Shown here in pieces: positions 8,821 through 18,522 of a stretch of DNA of 64,000 nucleotides (the first letter of the stretch is position 1; every line of letters begins with the position of its first letter). The stretch comes from Parvibaculum sp. (GTDB taxonomy: Bacteria; Pseudomonadota; Alphaproteobacteria; Parvibaculales; Parvibaculaceae). The position numbers were made by a program, and so were the translations under genes. The stretch covers positions 1,476,001 through 1,540,000 of the forward strand of contig NZ_JAHBYN010000001.1 in NCBI RefSeq assembly GCF_019635935.1, in the 5' to 3' direction. Below the pieces are notes generated by a model that was given only the letters and a program-made list of their open reading frames with translations, did no database searches and was not told the origin of the DNA.

Positions 8821-10610
8821 CCCGCTTTCTGCGTTTTTCGTGCGACATAGGCGCGCCAACCGCCAAGCGCGGTGATGTCTTCGGCGCCATCGAGGCCGCT
8901 TTCCTCGCAGAGAAATCCCTTCACCTTGCGCCCGCCGGAAAGTTCGAGCGTGCCGATGCACAAGGGCTGCGGCACACCGGCGATGAAGGAACCGAAGGCG
9001 GCGCGCGGCAGCCGCCAGACTTCGAGTTCGATCGCCGCGCCATCTCGCGGAACGCGCACCATGCCGGGCCGGAAGGGCGGCCCGCCCGCCAGCGCATGAA
9101 AGCGGTAGCAGGGCGCGGTCTTTGTGCGCTCGACGAACATCGCGCCGCGCGACGTGAGTTCGTGATTGAGCGGCAGGCCGGACATATGCGCGCCGACAAC
9201 CGCGAGCTCGATGAAACCTTCATCCTCCGGTTGCGTCAATAATGGTGCGCCGGGTACGAGCCCTTGTGCGGCGGCAAAGCGCGACGCGAGCGCAACGAGC
9301 CGCGCTTCCGAAAACGCCGGGGCGCAAAGCGTGATGCCGAAGGGAAGTCCCTTGCCGCCAATGCCCGCCGGCACGGCGATGCCGGCCATGTCGAGCAGGT
9401 TCATGAAATTGGTATAGGTGCCGAGGCGGCTGTTGAGCTTGACGGGTTCCGCCACCACCTGATCGACGCGGTAGATCGTCGGCGCGGTCGGCACGGCCAG
9501 CATGTCGACATCGGCGAAAAGCGCGGCGACGCGGCGCTTCAGCGCTTCGAGCCGGTAAAGCGCCTCGAAAGTCTCGACCGCTGTCTTCTTCTTTCCGCCG
9601 AGCACGATTTCCCGCACGACCAGATCGGCGTCCGACGGATGCGCTTCGATGAAACCGCCGACCGCCGCCATGCGTTCGGCGACCCAGGGGCCCTCGTAAA
9701 GCAGCGCCGCGGTTTCGGCGAACAACGCGAAGTCGATGCGCCGCGTCTGCCCGCCCATCGCTTCGAGACGCGCGACCGCCGCAGCGAAAAGCCGCGCCGC
9801 CTCGTCGTCGCCGAAAAATGTCAGGTCGGCGGCGCGCGGCACGGCAAAGGTGAAGCCGGCGCCGGGCGCGGCCGGCGTTTCGGGCATCCGCGCCCGCGCG
9901 TAAGGGTCGGCGGCATCGAAAGCCGCCGCGACGTCGAAGACTTCCGCCGCATCTTCGGCTGTCAACGCGAAGATCGACACGCAATCGAGCGAGCGGCAGG
10001 CCGGCACGACGCCGCGCGTCGAAAGAAGACCGCGCGACGGCTTCAACCCGACAATGTTGTTGAAGGCGGCCGGCACACGGCCCGAACCCGCCGTGTCGGT
10101 GCCGAGCGCGAAGGAAACGAGCCCCGCCGCCACCGCCACCGCCGAGCCGGAAGACGAGCCGCCCGAAATGTATTCGGAATTGAATACCGAACGCGGGGCA
10201 CCATGCGGCGAGCGCGTGCCGACGAGACCGGTCGCGAACTGGTCGAGATTGGTCTTGCCGACGGGGATCGCACCCGCCGCGACGAGCCGCGCGACGACCG
10301 GCGCGCTTTCCTTCGGCATATGGGCATAGGCCGGGCAGCCGGCACTGGTCGGCAGGCCCGCAACGTCGATATTGTCTTTCACTGCGAAAGGCAGACCGAA
10401 AAGCGGCAGACGCGCGCGTTCCTCGCGCGGCAAGGCGTCGAGCGCGCGCGCGCGGGCGAGAACATCCTCGTCCGGAAACCGTGCGATCCAGACGGCGGGA
10501 TCGCCATGCGCTGCAATGCGCCGCAGCGCCTCGGCAGCGATGTCCTCGGCGCGAACACCGCGCGCGCGCGCCTCGCGCAACGCAGTAAACGAAAACGGCA
10601 GGACATTCAC
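8817..10610 (-). CDS. atzF: Allophanate hydrolase, last enzyme of guanidine/urea nitrogen release
   Basis: A 597-residue amidase-signature enzyme that hydrolyses allophanate to ammonia and CO2. The Lys-cisSer-Ser triad is visible: K78 in FAVKDNID, S152 in SGGSSSGSAV, and S176 in TDTAGSGRVP. The C-terminal part from about residue 470 is the extra domain found in stand-alone AtzF-type hydrolases. The start is a GTG at 10610 whose last two bases belong to the TGA of the upstream carboxylase (GTGA overlap), so the two are translationally coupled. It is the last gene of the operon that begins with the guanidine riboswitch. Confidence 0.95.
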   Translation of the reverse strand: MNVLPFSFTALREARARGVRAEDIAAEALRRIAAHGDPAVWIARFPDEDVLARARALDALPREERARLPLFGLPFAVKDNIDVAGLPTSAGCPAYAHMPKESAPVVARLVAAGAIPVGKTNLDQFATGLVGTRSPHGAPRSVFNSEYISGGSSSGSAVAVAAGLVSFALGTDTAGSGRVPAAFNNIVGLKPSRGLLSTRGVVPACRSLDCVSIFALTAEDAAEVFDVAAAFDAADPYARARMPETPAAPGAGFTFAVPRAADLTFFGDDEAARLFAAAVARLEAMGGQTRRIDFALFAETAALLYEGPWVAERMAAVGGFIEAHPSDADLVVREIVLGGKKKTAVETFEALYRLEALKRRVAALFADVDMLAVPTAPTIYRVDQVVAEPVKLNSRLGTYTNFMNLLDMAGIAVPAGIGGKGLPFGITLCAPAFSEARLVALASRFAAAQGLVPGAPLLTQPEDEGFIELAVVGAHMSGLPLNHELTSRGAMFVERTKTAPCYRFHALAGGPPFRPGMVRVPRDGAAIELEVWRLPRAAFGSFIAGVPQPLCIGTLELSGGRKVKGFLCEESGLDGAEDITALGGWRAYVARKTQKAG

Positions 10611-13600
10611 GATGCAACCTCCAGCTTGGGAAGCGACGCTTCCCCGATCGGCACCAGCGTGACGAGCGCCTGACCCGCCTGAACCATGCGGCCGGGCACG
10701 CAATGCACTTCGTGGACACGCGCGGCGACGGGCGCCCTGACCTCGATTTCCATTTTCATCGATTCCAGAACGACCAGCGCATGACCTTCGGCGACCTCGT
10801 CGCCCGGCGCGACGCCGACCGACCAGACATTGCCGGGGACGCCCGCCTCGACCAGCCGCCCGCCCGGCGGCAGCGCCGCCACCTCCTCCACCGGCGGCGC
10901 CTCGGGCTCCATCGCCGCCATCGCGATGCCTTGCGCTTCCCAGCGCTGCCGCTCTTCCTCGAAGGCGCGGCGTTGCCTCGCACGGAAAAGCGCGATGCCA
11001 TCGGCATTGGCATCGAGAAAGGAGAGATGGTCGCTCAGGCGAAACGTGTCGTCCTCGATGCGCAGCCGATAGTCGCCATGCGGAAAAGCCTCGCGCGCTT
11101 CCGCCAGCTCCGCCGCCGAAACGGGAAAGAAACGCAGCCGGTCGAAAAAGCGCAACAGCCACGGCTTCTTGAAATCGGCTGTTTGCCGCCAGCCGTTCCA
11201 CATCTGCACCGTTCGGCCGACAAGCTGGTAACCGCCCGGGCCTTCCATGCCGTAGACGCAAAGATAGGCGCCGCCGATGCCGACCGCGTTTTCCGGCGTC
11301 CATGTGCGGGCCGGATTGTATTTGGTGGTGACAAGCCTGTGCCGCGGATCGAGCGGCGTGGCGACCGGCGCGCCGAGATAGACGTCGCCAAGACCGAACA
11401 CCATGTAGTCGGCGTCGAAGACGATGCGCCTGACATCGTCGATATGATCGAGACCGTTGATACGGCGAATGAACTCGATATTGGACGGCGCCCAGGGCGC
11501 ATCGGGCCGGACAAGCGTCTGGTATTTGCGCACCGCTTCGCGCGCCGCCTCGTCGTCCCACGACAGCGGCAGATAGACGATGCGGCTTTGTACCTCGATG
11601 TCGGCGCTGGCCGGCAGCGCGCGCTCCGTTTCCTCCAGCGCCGCTATGAGCTTGCGCAGCGGCAGACGGTCCGGATCGAAATGGATTTGCAGCGAGCGGA
11701 TGCCCGGCGTCATTTCGACGATGCCGGGAAGCGCGCGCGCCTCGAGCGCCGTCATCGCCGCATGGGCGCGGAAACGCAGGGCGAAATCGAGCACCGGATC
11801 GCCATACTCGACCAGCAGATAATCGTCGCCGGCGCGGCGATAAACAACTTCCGTTTCGAGATCGGAAATCCGCCCCAGCACGGCATCTTCGGCCGGCGCG
11901 GCGACGACGGCGGGCGCGGCAGGCCGCGACAGCGTTTCGATCCATGCCTCCTGCGCGCGGCGCAGCGCCTCGGCTTCGTCCTCGCCGATGCGGCGGAAGC
12001 GCAACCTGTCGCCCGGCTTCAACTGACCGATTTTCCAGAGCTCGGCCTGGGCCAGCGTCGCCGGGCAGACGAAGCCGCCAAGGCTCGGCCCGTCGGGCCC
12101 GAGGATGATCGGCATGTCGCCGGTGAAGTCGATCGTCCCGACCGCATAGGCATTGTCGTGGATGTTGGAGGGATGAAGCCCCGCCTCGCCGCCATCGGCC
12201 CGCGCCCATTGCGGCTTCGGCCCGACAAGGCGCACGCCGCTGCGCGCCGAATTGTAGTGAACCTCGTAAGTCGCAGAAAAAAGCGTATCGATGTCGTCAT
12301 CGGCGAAGAAGTCCGGCGCGCCATGCGGCCCGTAAAGCGCCGCGATCTCCCATTCGCGCGAGAGAGCCGGGCGCACGGATGCGGCGAGCGGTTCGGGATG
12401 CGGAGCGTCGATGGCGCCTTCGCGGTTGAGCCGCAGCACATCGCCCGTCTTCAGGGCGCCGGGCGCATGACCGCCGAAGCGCCCCAGCGTGAAGGCGGCG
12501 CGCGAGCCGAGATAGAGCGGCGCATCGAAACCGTGGCGCACGGCGAGATAGGCGCGCTGACCGGCGTCCGAAACCGCGCCGAGCGTCAGCACCTGCCCGG
12601 CCGCAACCGCAACCGCCCGCCAGAACGGCACCGGCACATCGTCAAGCGTCGCCGGCATCTCCGCGCCGCCAAGCGCAATGACGGTGTCGCTGCGGAAGCG
12701 CAGCGTCGGCCCGTTCAAGGTCATTTCGAGCGTCGCCGCATCGCCCGGATTGCCGACAAGGCGGTTGGCGAGGCGATGCGACAACGGGTCCATCGGCCCC
12801 GAGGGCGGCACGCCGACATTCCAGTAGCCGACACGGCCCGGCCAGTCCTGCAGGCTCGATTGCGCGCCGGGCGCGATGACATCGACAGCAAGGCTTTCGG
12901 GCGTAAAGCCCGCCAGCGTCGAGGTCAGCATCCGGCCTTCGAGAAATTCCGGCGCGCGGGCAAGCGCCCGCAAATATGCGAGATTGGTCTCGACGCCGTG
13001 AACCGACGACGCATCGAGCGCGGCGGCAAGTTTCGCGGCCGCCTCGTCGCGCGTCTCGCCATGGACGATGATCTTGGCCAGCATCGGATCGTAAAAGGGC
13101 GTTACCTCGGTGCCGGTCGCGATCCAGCCGTCGATGCGCGCATCCGCCGGAAACGAAACCTCGGTCAGCAGCCCCGACGAGGGTTGGAAATTGCGCCCCG
13201 GATCCTCGGCATAAAGCCGCGCCTCCATGGCATGGCCGCGCGGGCGCCGCGCATATTGCGCGAGATCGCCAAGCTCGCCCGCAGCCTGCCGGACCATCAT
13301 CTCGACGAGATCGAGGCCGGTTACTTCCTCCGTTACCGGATGCTCGACCTGCAGGCGCGTATTGACTTCAAGGAAATAGAATTTCTTCTCCGCCTCGTCA
13401 TAGATGAACTCGACGGTGCCGGCCGACGCATAGTTGACGCTTTCGCCGAGCCGGATCGCCGCCGCGTGAAGTTCGGCACGCGCATCGTCGGGCAGGTTGG
13501 GCGCCGGCGTCTCCTCGATCACTTTCTGGTTGCGGCGCTGCGCCGAGCAGTCGCGCTCGCCAAGCGCGATGACGCCGCCCTTGCCGTCGCCGAAAATCTG

Positions 13601-14230
13601 CACCTCGATATGACGCGCGGCCGCGACATATTTTTCGAGAAAGAGCCCGCTATCGCGAAAATTGGCAAGCGCCAGCCGCCGGACCGTTTCGTAAAGACGC
13701 GGCAGCTCGTCGGCCGAGCGGCAAAGCTGCAATCCGATGCCGCCGCCGCCCGCCGTGCTCTTCAGCATCACCGGATAGAAAATCGCCTCGGCGCGCATCA
13801 GCGCATCCTCGAGATCGACGATCAGCGGCGAACCGGGCAACAGCGGTACGCCGCTCTTTTCGGCAAGGTCGCGCGCCGTGTGCTTCAGCGCGAAGGCGCG
13901 CATATGTTCCGGTCCGGGCCCGATAAAGGCGACACCCTCGCGCCGCAGCGCTTCGGCAAAGCCGGGATTCTCGCTCAGAAATCCGTAACCCGGATGCACG
14001 GCGTCTGCGCCCGTCGCCCGCACCGCCTCGATGATCGCATCGGCATCGAGATAGCTTTCGGCGACGGCGGCCGGACCGATGCGCACCGCCTCGTCGGCGG
14101 CGCGGACATGCGGCGCGAAACGGTCGGCATCCGACCAGACGGCGACCGACGCCACGCCCATCTGCTTCAAGGTGCGGATGATGCGCAGCGCGATCTCGCC
14201 GCGATTGGCAATCAGGACTTTCGCAAACAT
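10607..14230 (-). CDS. Urea carboxylase family protein, probable guanidine carboxylase
   Basis: A 1207-residue biotin enzyme of the urea carboxylase family. In order: a biotin carboxylase and ATP-grasp domain (about 1-450, starting MFAKVLIANRGEIALRII); KipA-like and KipI-like carboxyltransferase regions (about 460-1080); and a C-terminal biotinyl domain with the biotin lysine in ESMKMEIEV. It carboxylates an amide-type substrate using ATP and bicarbonate. Enzymes of this family encoded behind guanidine riboswitches, with two DUF1989 proteins, have been shown to prefer guanidine over urea. The riboswitch at 18582-18699 makes that the better reading here. It overlaps atzF by the GTGA junction. 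Confidence 0.93.
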   Translation of the reverse strand: MFAKVLIANRGEIALRIIRTLKQMGVASVAVWSDADRFAPHVRAADEAVRIGPAAVAESYLDADAIIEAVRATGADAVHPGYGFLSENPGFAEALRREGVAFIGPGPEHMRAFALKHTARDLAEKSGVPLLPGSPLIVDLEDALMRAEAIFYPVMLKSTAGGGGIGLQLCRSADELPRLYETVRRLALANFRDSGLFLEKYVAAARHIEVQIFGDGKGGVIALGERDCSAQRRNQKVIEETPAPNLPDDARAELHAAAIRLGESVNYASAGTVEFIYDEAEKKFYFLEVNTRLQVEHPVTEEVTGLDLVEMMVRQAAGELGDLAQYARRPRGHAMEARLYAEDPGRNFQPSSGLLTEVSFPADARIDGWIATGTEVTPFYDPMLAKIIVHGETRDEAAAKLAAALDASSVHGVETNLAYLRALARAPEFLEGRMLTSTLAGFTPESLAVDVIAPGAQSSLQDWPGRVGYWNVGVPPSGPMDPLSHRLANRLVGNPGDAATLEMTLNGPTLRFRSDTVIALGGAEMPATLDDVPVPFWRAVAVAAGQVLTLGAVSDAGQRAYLAVRHGFDAPLYLGSRAAFTLGRFGGHAPGALKTGDVLRLNREGAIDAPHPEPLAASVRPALSREWEIAALYGPHGAPDFFADDDIDTLFSATYEVHYNSARSGVRLVGPKPQWARADGGEAGLHPSNIHDNAYAVGTIDFTGDMPIILGPDGPSLGGFVCPATLAQAELWKIGQLKPGDRLRFRRIGEDEAEALRRAQEAWIETLSRPAAPAVVAAPAEDAVLGRISDLETEVVYRRAGDDYLLVEYGDPVLDFALRFRAHAAMTALEARALPGIVEMTPGIRSLQIHFDPDRLPLRKLIAALEETERALPASADIEVQSRIVYLPLSWDDEAAREAVRKYQTLVRPDAPWAPSNIEFIRRINGLDHIDDVRRIVFDADYMVFGLGDVYLGAPVATPLDPRHRLVTTKYNPARTWTPENAVGIGGAYLCVYGMEGPGGYQLVGRTVQMWNGWRQTADFKKPWLLRFFDRLRFFPVSAAELAEAREAFPHGDYRLRIEDDTFRLSDHLSFLDANADGIALFRARQRRAFEEERQRWEAQGIAMAAMEPEAPPVEEVAALPPGGRLVEAGVPGNVWSVGVAPGDEVAEGHALVVLESMKMEIEVRAPVAARVHEVHCVPGRMVQAGQALVTLVPIGEASLPKLEVAS

Positions 14231-14234
14231 GGCC

Positions 14235-14864
14235 TCAAGCGTCCCAGATCAGGGTGCGAACCGGCGTCGGGTTGAAGCCGTTGCAGGGATTGTTGACCTG
14301 CGGACAATTGGAGATGACGCAGATGAGGTCCATCTCCGCCCGGATTTCCACATAGTCGCCCGGCTTCGACATGCCATCGACGATCGCAAGCGTGCCGTCC
14401 GCCTCGACCGGCACATTCATGAAGAAGTTGATGTTCGACACGATGTCGCGCTTTCCGAGCCCGTGGCGCGACAGCTCCATGATGAAATTGTCGCGGCAGC
14501 TATGCATGTATTTCGTCTCGTGGCCGAAGCGCACCGTGTTGGCTTCGGCCGAACAGGCGCCCGCCGACGTGTCGTGGCCGCCGGCCGTGTCGGCAACGAC
14601 GACCGCCATGACACGACCTTCATTCGACATCAGCTTCGTGCCCGCCGTCACGTAAGGCGAGCCTTGCGCGCGCACCGTGTCCTGCGCGCTGTAGCGCTCG
14701 GCCGGATCGACGGCGTTGTAGAACAGCGTGTCGACGGCCTGCTGGCCCTCAAGATCGACAATGCGCAGCACCTGACCTGTCGCGATCCGCTGCGACCAGG
14801 GACGAAGCGCCGGCACGGTGAAATCGTAGAACGCATGTTCTTCGTGGCGATTGGAAATGCTCAT
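14235..14864 (-). CDS. DUF1989 urea-carboxylase-associated protein; carboxyguanidine deiminase subunit
   Basis: A 209-residue DUF1989 protein, the shorter of a tandem pair. Conserved features include HDTSAGACSAEAN, the HSCRDNFIMEL segment, and a C-terminal ISNCPQVNNPCNGFNPTP stretch rich in Cys and Asn. Such pairs were long called urea-carboxylase-associated proteins 1 and 2. In guanidine-utilising bacteria they form a heteromeric deiminase that turns carboxyguanidine into allophanate and ammonia. The ATG at 14864 forms an ATGA overlap with the stop of the longer paralogue, which implies coupled translation and a stoichiometric complex. The carboxylase starts just 4 bases after this gene ends. 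Confidence 0.9.
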   Translation of the reverse strand: MSISNRHEEHAFYDFTVPALRPWSQRIATGQVLRIVDLEGQQAVDTLFYNAVDPAERYSAQDTVRAQGSPYVTAGTKLMSNEGRVMAVVVADTAGGHDTSAGACSAEANTVRFGHETKYMHSCRDNFIMELSRHGLGKRDIVSNINFFMNVPVEADGTLAIVDGMSKPGDYVEIRAEMDLICVISNCPQVNNPCNGFNPTPVRTLIWDA

Positions 14865-15703
14865 CACGCAACCCTCCCCTGCTGGCCGAGATAGCGCGCA
14901 TTGTTTTCGAAGCCGCGCTTCGCCTCCTCGGTGGCCGTCCGGCAGAAATCGTCGGCAGCCGGAGGTGGCGACGCCCAGACGATGAGGTCGACATCTCGCG
15001 GCGCATAAGCGCCGGGCGACAGCGGATGCGGGCAGTTGGAGACGAAGACCAGAAGGTCGAGCTCGGCGCGCAGATCGGCATAGGCACCGGCGGGGGCGCC
15101 GCCGCCCTCCCATCGCAGCCTGCCTTCGCCGTCCACGCCGACCGGCGCAAACAATGTCAGGCAGGGCGGGATGTCGCGGCTGGTCAGCCCGTGCTTTGCC
15201 GCCAGCAGGATGAAATTGTCGCGCGTGTTGCGCAGCGCGCCCGCGCCGTATTTTTCGGCATTGGTCGCCGCCGTCGATCCGCCGGCCAGCGCGTCGTTGC
15301 GGCCATGGGTGTCGTCGGTGATCGAGGCGAGCACGCGTCCCATATCGGACAGCAGCACGCGCCCGCGGCCAAGCCGCGCATTCCACTGCACCTTCATCGT
15401 ATCGCCGGCGTTGAAGCGCTCCGTCGGGTCGGCCGCGTTGTAAAGCAGCACCGAGACGCCCGGCGTCGCACCCCGATTGACGATGCGCAGCGTGTCGCCG
15501 CGCGCGACATTGCCCGACCAGCCCCAGCCGCCGGGCACCGTCTCCGTCAATCGCACCAGATCGCCGGCTATCGTCGCCGGATTGCCCGTCGCCTCGCTGA
15601 AATCGCGGCTCTTCGTCTTCGCGCCGCTGAAGAGCCGGTCGTAGCGCTCTTTCTGCGCGGCATAGGGGCCTGAATATTTTTCGCTGCGGGATGCTTCCGC
15701 CAT
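14864..15703 (-). CDS. DUF1989 urea-carboxylase-associated protein, longer paralogue
   Basis: A 279-residue DUF1989 protein, partner of the following 209-residue paralogue. Shared landmarks are the TERFNAGDT-type segment here read as DPTERFNAGDTMKVQW, HGRNDALAGGSTAATN in place of the partner's HDTSAGAC motif, and the late SNCPHPLSPGAY. The catalytic-looking Cys residues of the partner are replaced in part, which would fit one catalytic and one structural subunit; this is inference. In guanidine pathways the pair acts as carboxyguanidine deiminase, between the carboxylase and allophanate hydrolase. The gene is 97 bases after the ABC ATPase gene in the same operon. Confidence 0.9.
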   Translation of the reverse strand: MAEASRSEKYSGPYAAQKERYDRLFSGAKTKSRDFSEATGNPATIAGDLVRLTETVPGGWGWSGNVARGDTLRIVNRGATPGVSVLLYNAADPTERFNAGDTMKVQWNARLGRGRVLLSDMGRVLASITDDTHGRNDALAGGSTAATNAEKYGAGALRNTRDNFILLAAKHGLTSRDIPPCLTLFAPVGVDGEGRLRWEGGGAPAGAYADLRAELDLLVFVSNCPHPLSPGAYAPRDVDLIVWASPPPAADDFCRTATEEAKRGFENNARYLGQQGRVA

Positions 15704-15800
15704 CGCGCGTCTCCTCTTGCGCGCCGGAGCCTCGCTCCGGGCCGAAGCCTGGCCGTCCAGGCGGATCGTCGAAGCCGGGCGGGTCGTCCCGCCCGGAAAA

Positions 15801-16571
15801 TCACTGCGCCGCCAGCGCGGGCGCCGGCACGGAGTTCGTCGGCGGCACCGTCTTGCCGTCGACCTTGATGTCGAAGGTCACGGTGGCGCCATAAGCCTTG
15901 AGCTCCTCAGGGCGCGTGCGGCGGCGGTCGAAAGCGATAACGCGCGTCGCAAGCTTGAAAGCCTCCGAAAGATCATGCGTCACCATGAAGACGGTCATGC
16001 CCTCTTCGCGCCACAGGCTGAGCAGGATTTCATGCACTTCGGCGCGGATGCCCGGATCGAGCGCCCCGAAGGGTTCGTCGAGCAGCAGGATTTTCGGCTT
16101 CTTGACCAGCGCCTGCGCAATGGCGAGCCGCTGTTGCATGCCGCCGGAAAGCTCGGACGGGTATTTGCGCACCGCCTGTTCGAGGCCGACGCATTTCAGC
16201 ATGTCGAGCGCACAGTTTCGCGCCTCGCGCCGCGCCCGCCCGAAGAGCCGCGCCGCAAAGGGACTGCCGGCAAATTCGAGCCCGAGCATCACGTTTTGCA
16301 GCGCCGTCAGATGCGGAAACACCGAATATTTCTGAAAGACGACGCCGCGGTCCGGCGACGGCTCGGCTTCGAGCGGGACGCCGTCGACAAGAATGCGGCC
16401 CTTGGTCGGCGCCTCGTCGCCCAGCATCATGCGCAGAAAGGTCGACTTGCCGCAGCCCGAAGGACCCACCAGCGCAACGAAGGAGCGCGGCGCGACATCG
16501 AAGGAAATGTTTTCCAGCACCGTCTGGTCGCCATAGACCTTCCACAATTTCTCGACGGTCACCTGCGTCAA
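15801..16571 (-). CDS. ABC importer ATPase of the guanidine operon
   Basis: A 256-residue ABC ATPase with Walker A GPSGCGKST, signature LSGGMQQRLAIA and Walker B ILLLDEPFGALD. It belongs to the nitrate/sulfonate/taurine (SsuB/TauB) type and has an unusual C-terminal tail of about 40 residues after the H-loop region. I chose a TTG start at 16571 because it forms a TTGA overlap with the permease stop and has GGGGGAAC just upstream. An internal GTG four codons later is the alternative. It energises uptake with the permease and binding protein upstream. The cargo is probably guanidine or a related compound, judging from the riboswitch and downstream enzymes. Confidence 0.92.
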   Translation of the reverse strand: MTQVTVEKLWKVYGDQTVLENISFDVAPRSFVALVGPSGCGKSTFLRMMLGDEAPTKGRILVDGVPLEAEPSPDRGVVFQKYSVFPHLTALQNVMLGLEFAGSPFAARLFGRARREARNCALDMLKCVGLEQAVRKYPSELSGGMQQRLAIAQALVKKPKILLLDEPFGALDPGIRAEVHEILLSLWREEGMTVFMVTHDLSEAFKLATRVIAFDRRRTRPEELKAYGATVTFDIKVDGKTVPPTNSVPAPALAAQ

Positions 16572-17389
16572 TTGCCGTTCCCCCGATACATCCAGCGGAA
16601 CGCCGCGCGCTGGACGAGACGCAACGCCAGGTCGAGCGCGAAGGCGAGCAGCGTGATCCAGGCGACATAAGGCAGGATCACATCCATCGCGAGATAGCGC
16701 CGCATCAGGAAAATGCGATAGCCGAGGCCGGCATTGGAGGCGATGGCCTCCGCCGCGATCAGAAAGAGCCACGCCGCGCCGAGCGACAGGCGCACCGCGT
16801 CGATCAGGCGCGGCAACATTTGCGGTACGACGACGCGCAGGATGATCTGCCAGGTCGAGGCGCCCAGCGTCTGCGCCTTGATGATTTCCTCATGCGGAAT
16901 CTCGGATGTCCTGAGCGCCAGATCGCGAATGATGAAAGGCGTAATGCCGACAACGATCAGCAGCACCTTGGCCGGCTCGCCGAGCCCGAACATGATGAAG
17001 AGGATCGGCAATACCGACAAAGGCGGGATCATCGACAACACATTGGTGAAGGAATTGAAGGTCGCGCGGAAATAGGGGATCAGCCCTTGCAGGATGCCGA
17101 AGACGCCGCCGATCGCGGTGGCAATGACGACGCCCATGCCGAGCCGTGTCAGGCTCGCCAGCGTGTCGTTGAGCATCAGGTAGTTGCCGGTCCGGCTGTC
17201 CGGCAGAAACGCCATGCGCTCGACCGCCGCCGATATGGACGCCCAGCCGGGAAGCAGCTTGTCGTTGGGATTGACGGCAAGCCGCGCCTCGGAGGCGGCC
17301 ATATAGGCGAGAAGCACGAGGAGGAACGGCAGGAGCATCAGCGCGAGCCGCGCCACGCCATCGGGCTTCCGGTTGATCAGTCTGCGCAT
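16568..17389 (-). CDS. ABC importer permease of the guanidine operon
   Basis: A 273-residue inner-membrane protein with about six hydrophobic helices and the BPD-transport EAA-type loop (SEIPHEEIIKAQTLGAS followed by PQMLPRLIDAVRLSLG). It resembles SsuC/TauC permeases and those found next to urea carboxylase genes. Helix 1 is near residues 14-32, and a periplasmic segment precedes helix 2. It is the second gene of the operon, 20 bases after the binding-protein gene, and its stop overlaps the TTG start of the ATPase gene. Confidence 0.92.
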   Translation of the reverse strand: MRRLINRKPDGVARLALMLLPFLLVLLAYMAASEARLAVNPNDKLLPGWASISAAVERMAFLPDSRTGNYLMLNDTLASLTRLGMGVVIATAIGGVFGILQGLIPYFRATFNSFTNVLSMIPPLSVLPILFIMFGLGEPAKVLLIVVGITPFIIRDLALRTSEIPHEEIIKAQTLGASTWQIILRVVVPQMLPRLIDAVRLSLGAAWLFLIAAEAIASNAGLGYRIFLMRRYLAMDVILPYVAWITLLAFALDLALRLVQRAAFRWMYRGNGN

Positions 17390-17409
17390 GGCGGGTTCCG
17401 GGCCGGCGG

Positions 17410-18492
17410 TCAGAGCATGCCGGCTTCGAGCATCTGTGCGTATTCGGTCGTGAAGCGGAGCAACACATTGTCCGCATCGCCGACAACCGAACCGTCCGGC
17501 ATCTCGATGCCGATATAGCCGGGCGACGTCGCCTCATCGCCGAGAAGCCCGTGCTCGAACAGGAAGGCCGTGACCTTCTCGGTTGCCGCCGCGAGCTCTG
17601 CCTCGCCGAAACCGATATAGTCGGCCGGCGTGTAGAACATCGCCGTCGCCGCGAGCTGCGCCTCATAGCCCGCAAGGTCGGTGCCGGACGCAACGCCCAT
17701 AGCCTCGCGCGCCGCGGCGCCTTCGGGCGTGTCGGCCGACATGATGGCCATGGTCTCGTACCAGGCGCCGGTAAGCGCCTTGCCGAGCGCCGGGTTGGCC
17801 TTCAGCGTCGCCGTGTTGATGACCAGCGAATCCTGGATCTCGCCGGGAATGCTCGACGAGTCGAACACGTTGTTGGCATTGGGGCCGCCGAGAATTTCGG
17901 CCGCCATCGGATTCCAGGTGACGACCGCCGTGATGTCGCGCGTCTTGTAGGCGGCAATCATGTCGGCATCCGACGTATTGACCACCGTCACGTCCTTCTC
18001 GGTCATGCCGACGGTCTCGAGCGCACGGGCAAGCGTGTAGTGCGACACCGACAGCTCGACCAGGTTGACGTTCTGGCCCTTGATGTCGGCAAGTTCGGTC
18101 TTGTCCTTCAGGATGATGACGTCGTTGCCGTTGGAATAATCGCAGATCACCACAATGGTCGAGTCGACGCCGCCGGCCGACGGAATGGCCAGCGCATCCA
18201 TGTTGGTCGACATCACGCCGTCGAAGGCGCCCGCCGTGTACTGGTTGATCGATTCGATGTAGTCGTTGAACTGCACCATCTCGATCTCGATGCCGTATTT
18301 GTCGGCCCATTTCTTGACGATGCCGTTATCAGCCGCATAGCCCCAGGGCATCCAGCCGACATAGATCGACCACGCCACCTTGAATTCCTTTTTCGCCTGC
18401 GCCTCGGCTTGCGAGAGCGGGGCGAACACCAGCGCCAGCACGGCAAGCGCTGCCGCCATGGCGCGTATCGAAGAGAGTTTGAATGAAGTCAT
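17410..18492 (-). CDS. ABC importer periplasmic binding protein, urea-carboxylase-region type
   Basis: A 360-residue secreted solute-binding protein with signal peptide (AMAAALAVLALVFAPLSQAEAQA) and a mature NitT/TauT-like two-lobe fold starting FKVAWSIYVGWMPWGYAAD. This matches the group of putative urea ABC transporter binding proteins that always accompany urea/guanidine carboxylase operons. It is the first gene after the riboswitch; the ATG at 18492 follows a CGGAGGA ribosome-binding site. The ligand was historically assumed to be urea, but the leader RNA argues for guanidine or a guanidinium compound. Ligand residues cannot be assigned by eye. Confidence 0.92.
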   Translation of the reverse strand: MTSFKLSSIRAMAAALAVLALVFAPLSQAEAQAKKEFKVAWSIYVGWMPWGYAADNGIVKKWADKYGIEIEMVQFNDYIESINQYTAGAFDGVMSTNMDALAIPSAGGVDSTIVVICDYSNGNDVIILKDKTELADIKGQNVNLVELSVSHYTLARALETVGMTEKDVTVVNTSDADMIAAYKTRDITAVVTWNPMAAEILGGPNANNVFDSSSIPGEIQDSLVINTATLKANPALGKALTGAWYETMAIMSADTPEGAAAREAMGVASGTDLAGYEAQLAATAMFYTPADYIGFGEAELAAATEKVTAFLFEHGLLGDEATSPGYIGIEMPDGSVVGDADNVLLRFTTEYAQMLEAGML

Positions 18493-18522
18493 AATCCAGT
18501 CCTCCGGAACGAGTGATCGCGT

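Noticed and set aside
8817..12209. A single very long minus-strand frame starting at 12209 that runs into allophanate hydrolase
   Set aside because: Its first part is an out-of-frame shadow of the carboxylase gene. The allophanate hydrolase starts at the GTG at 10610, coupled to the carboxylase stop.
10703..14275. A 1190-codon open frame on the plus strand opposite the carboxylase
   Set aside because: Its composition is Arg/Ala/Gly-rich with no family likeness. It is the antisense shadow of a GC-rich gene whose minus-strand product is clearly a biotin carboxylase.
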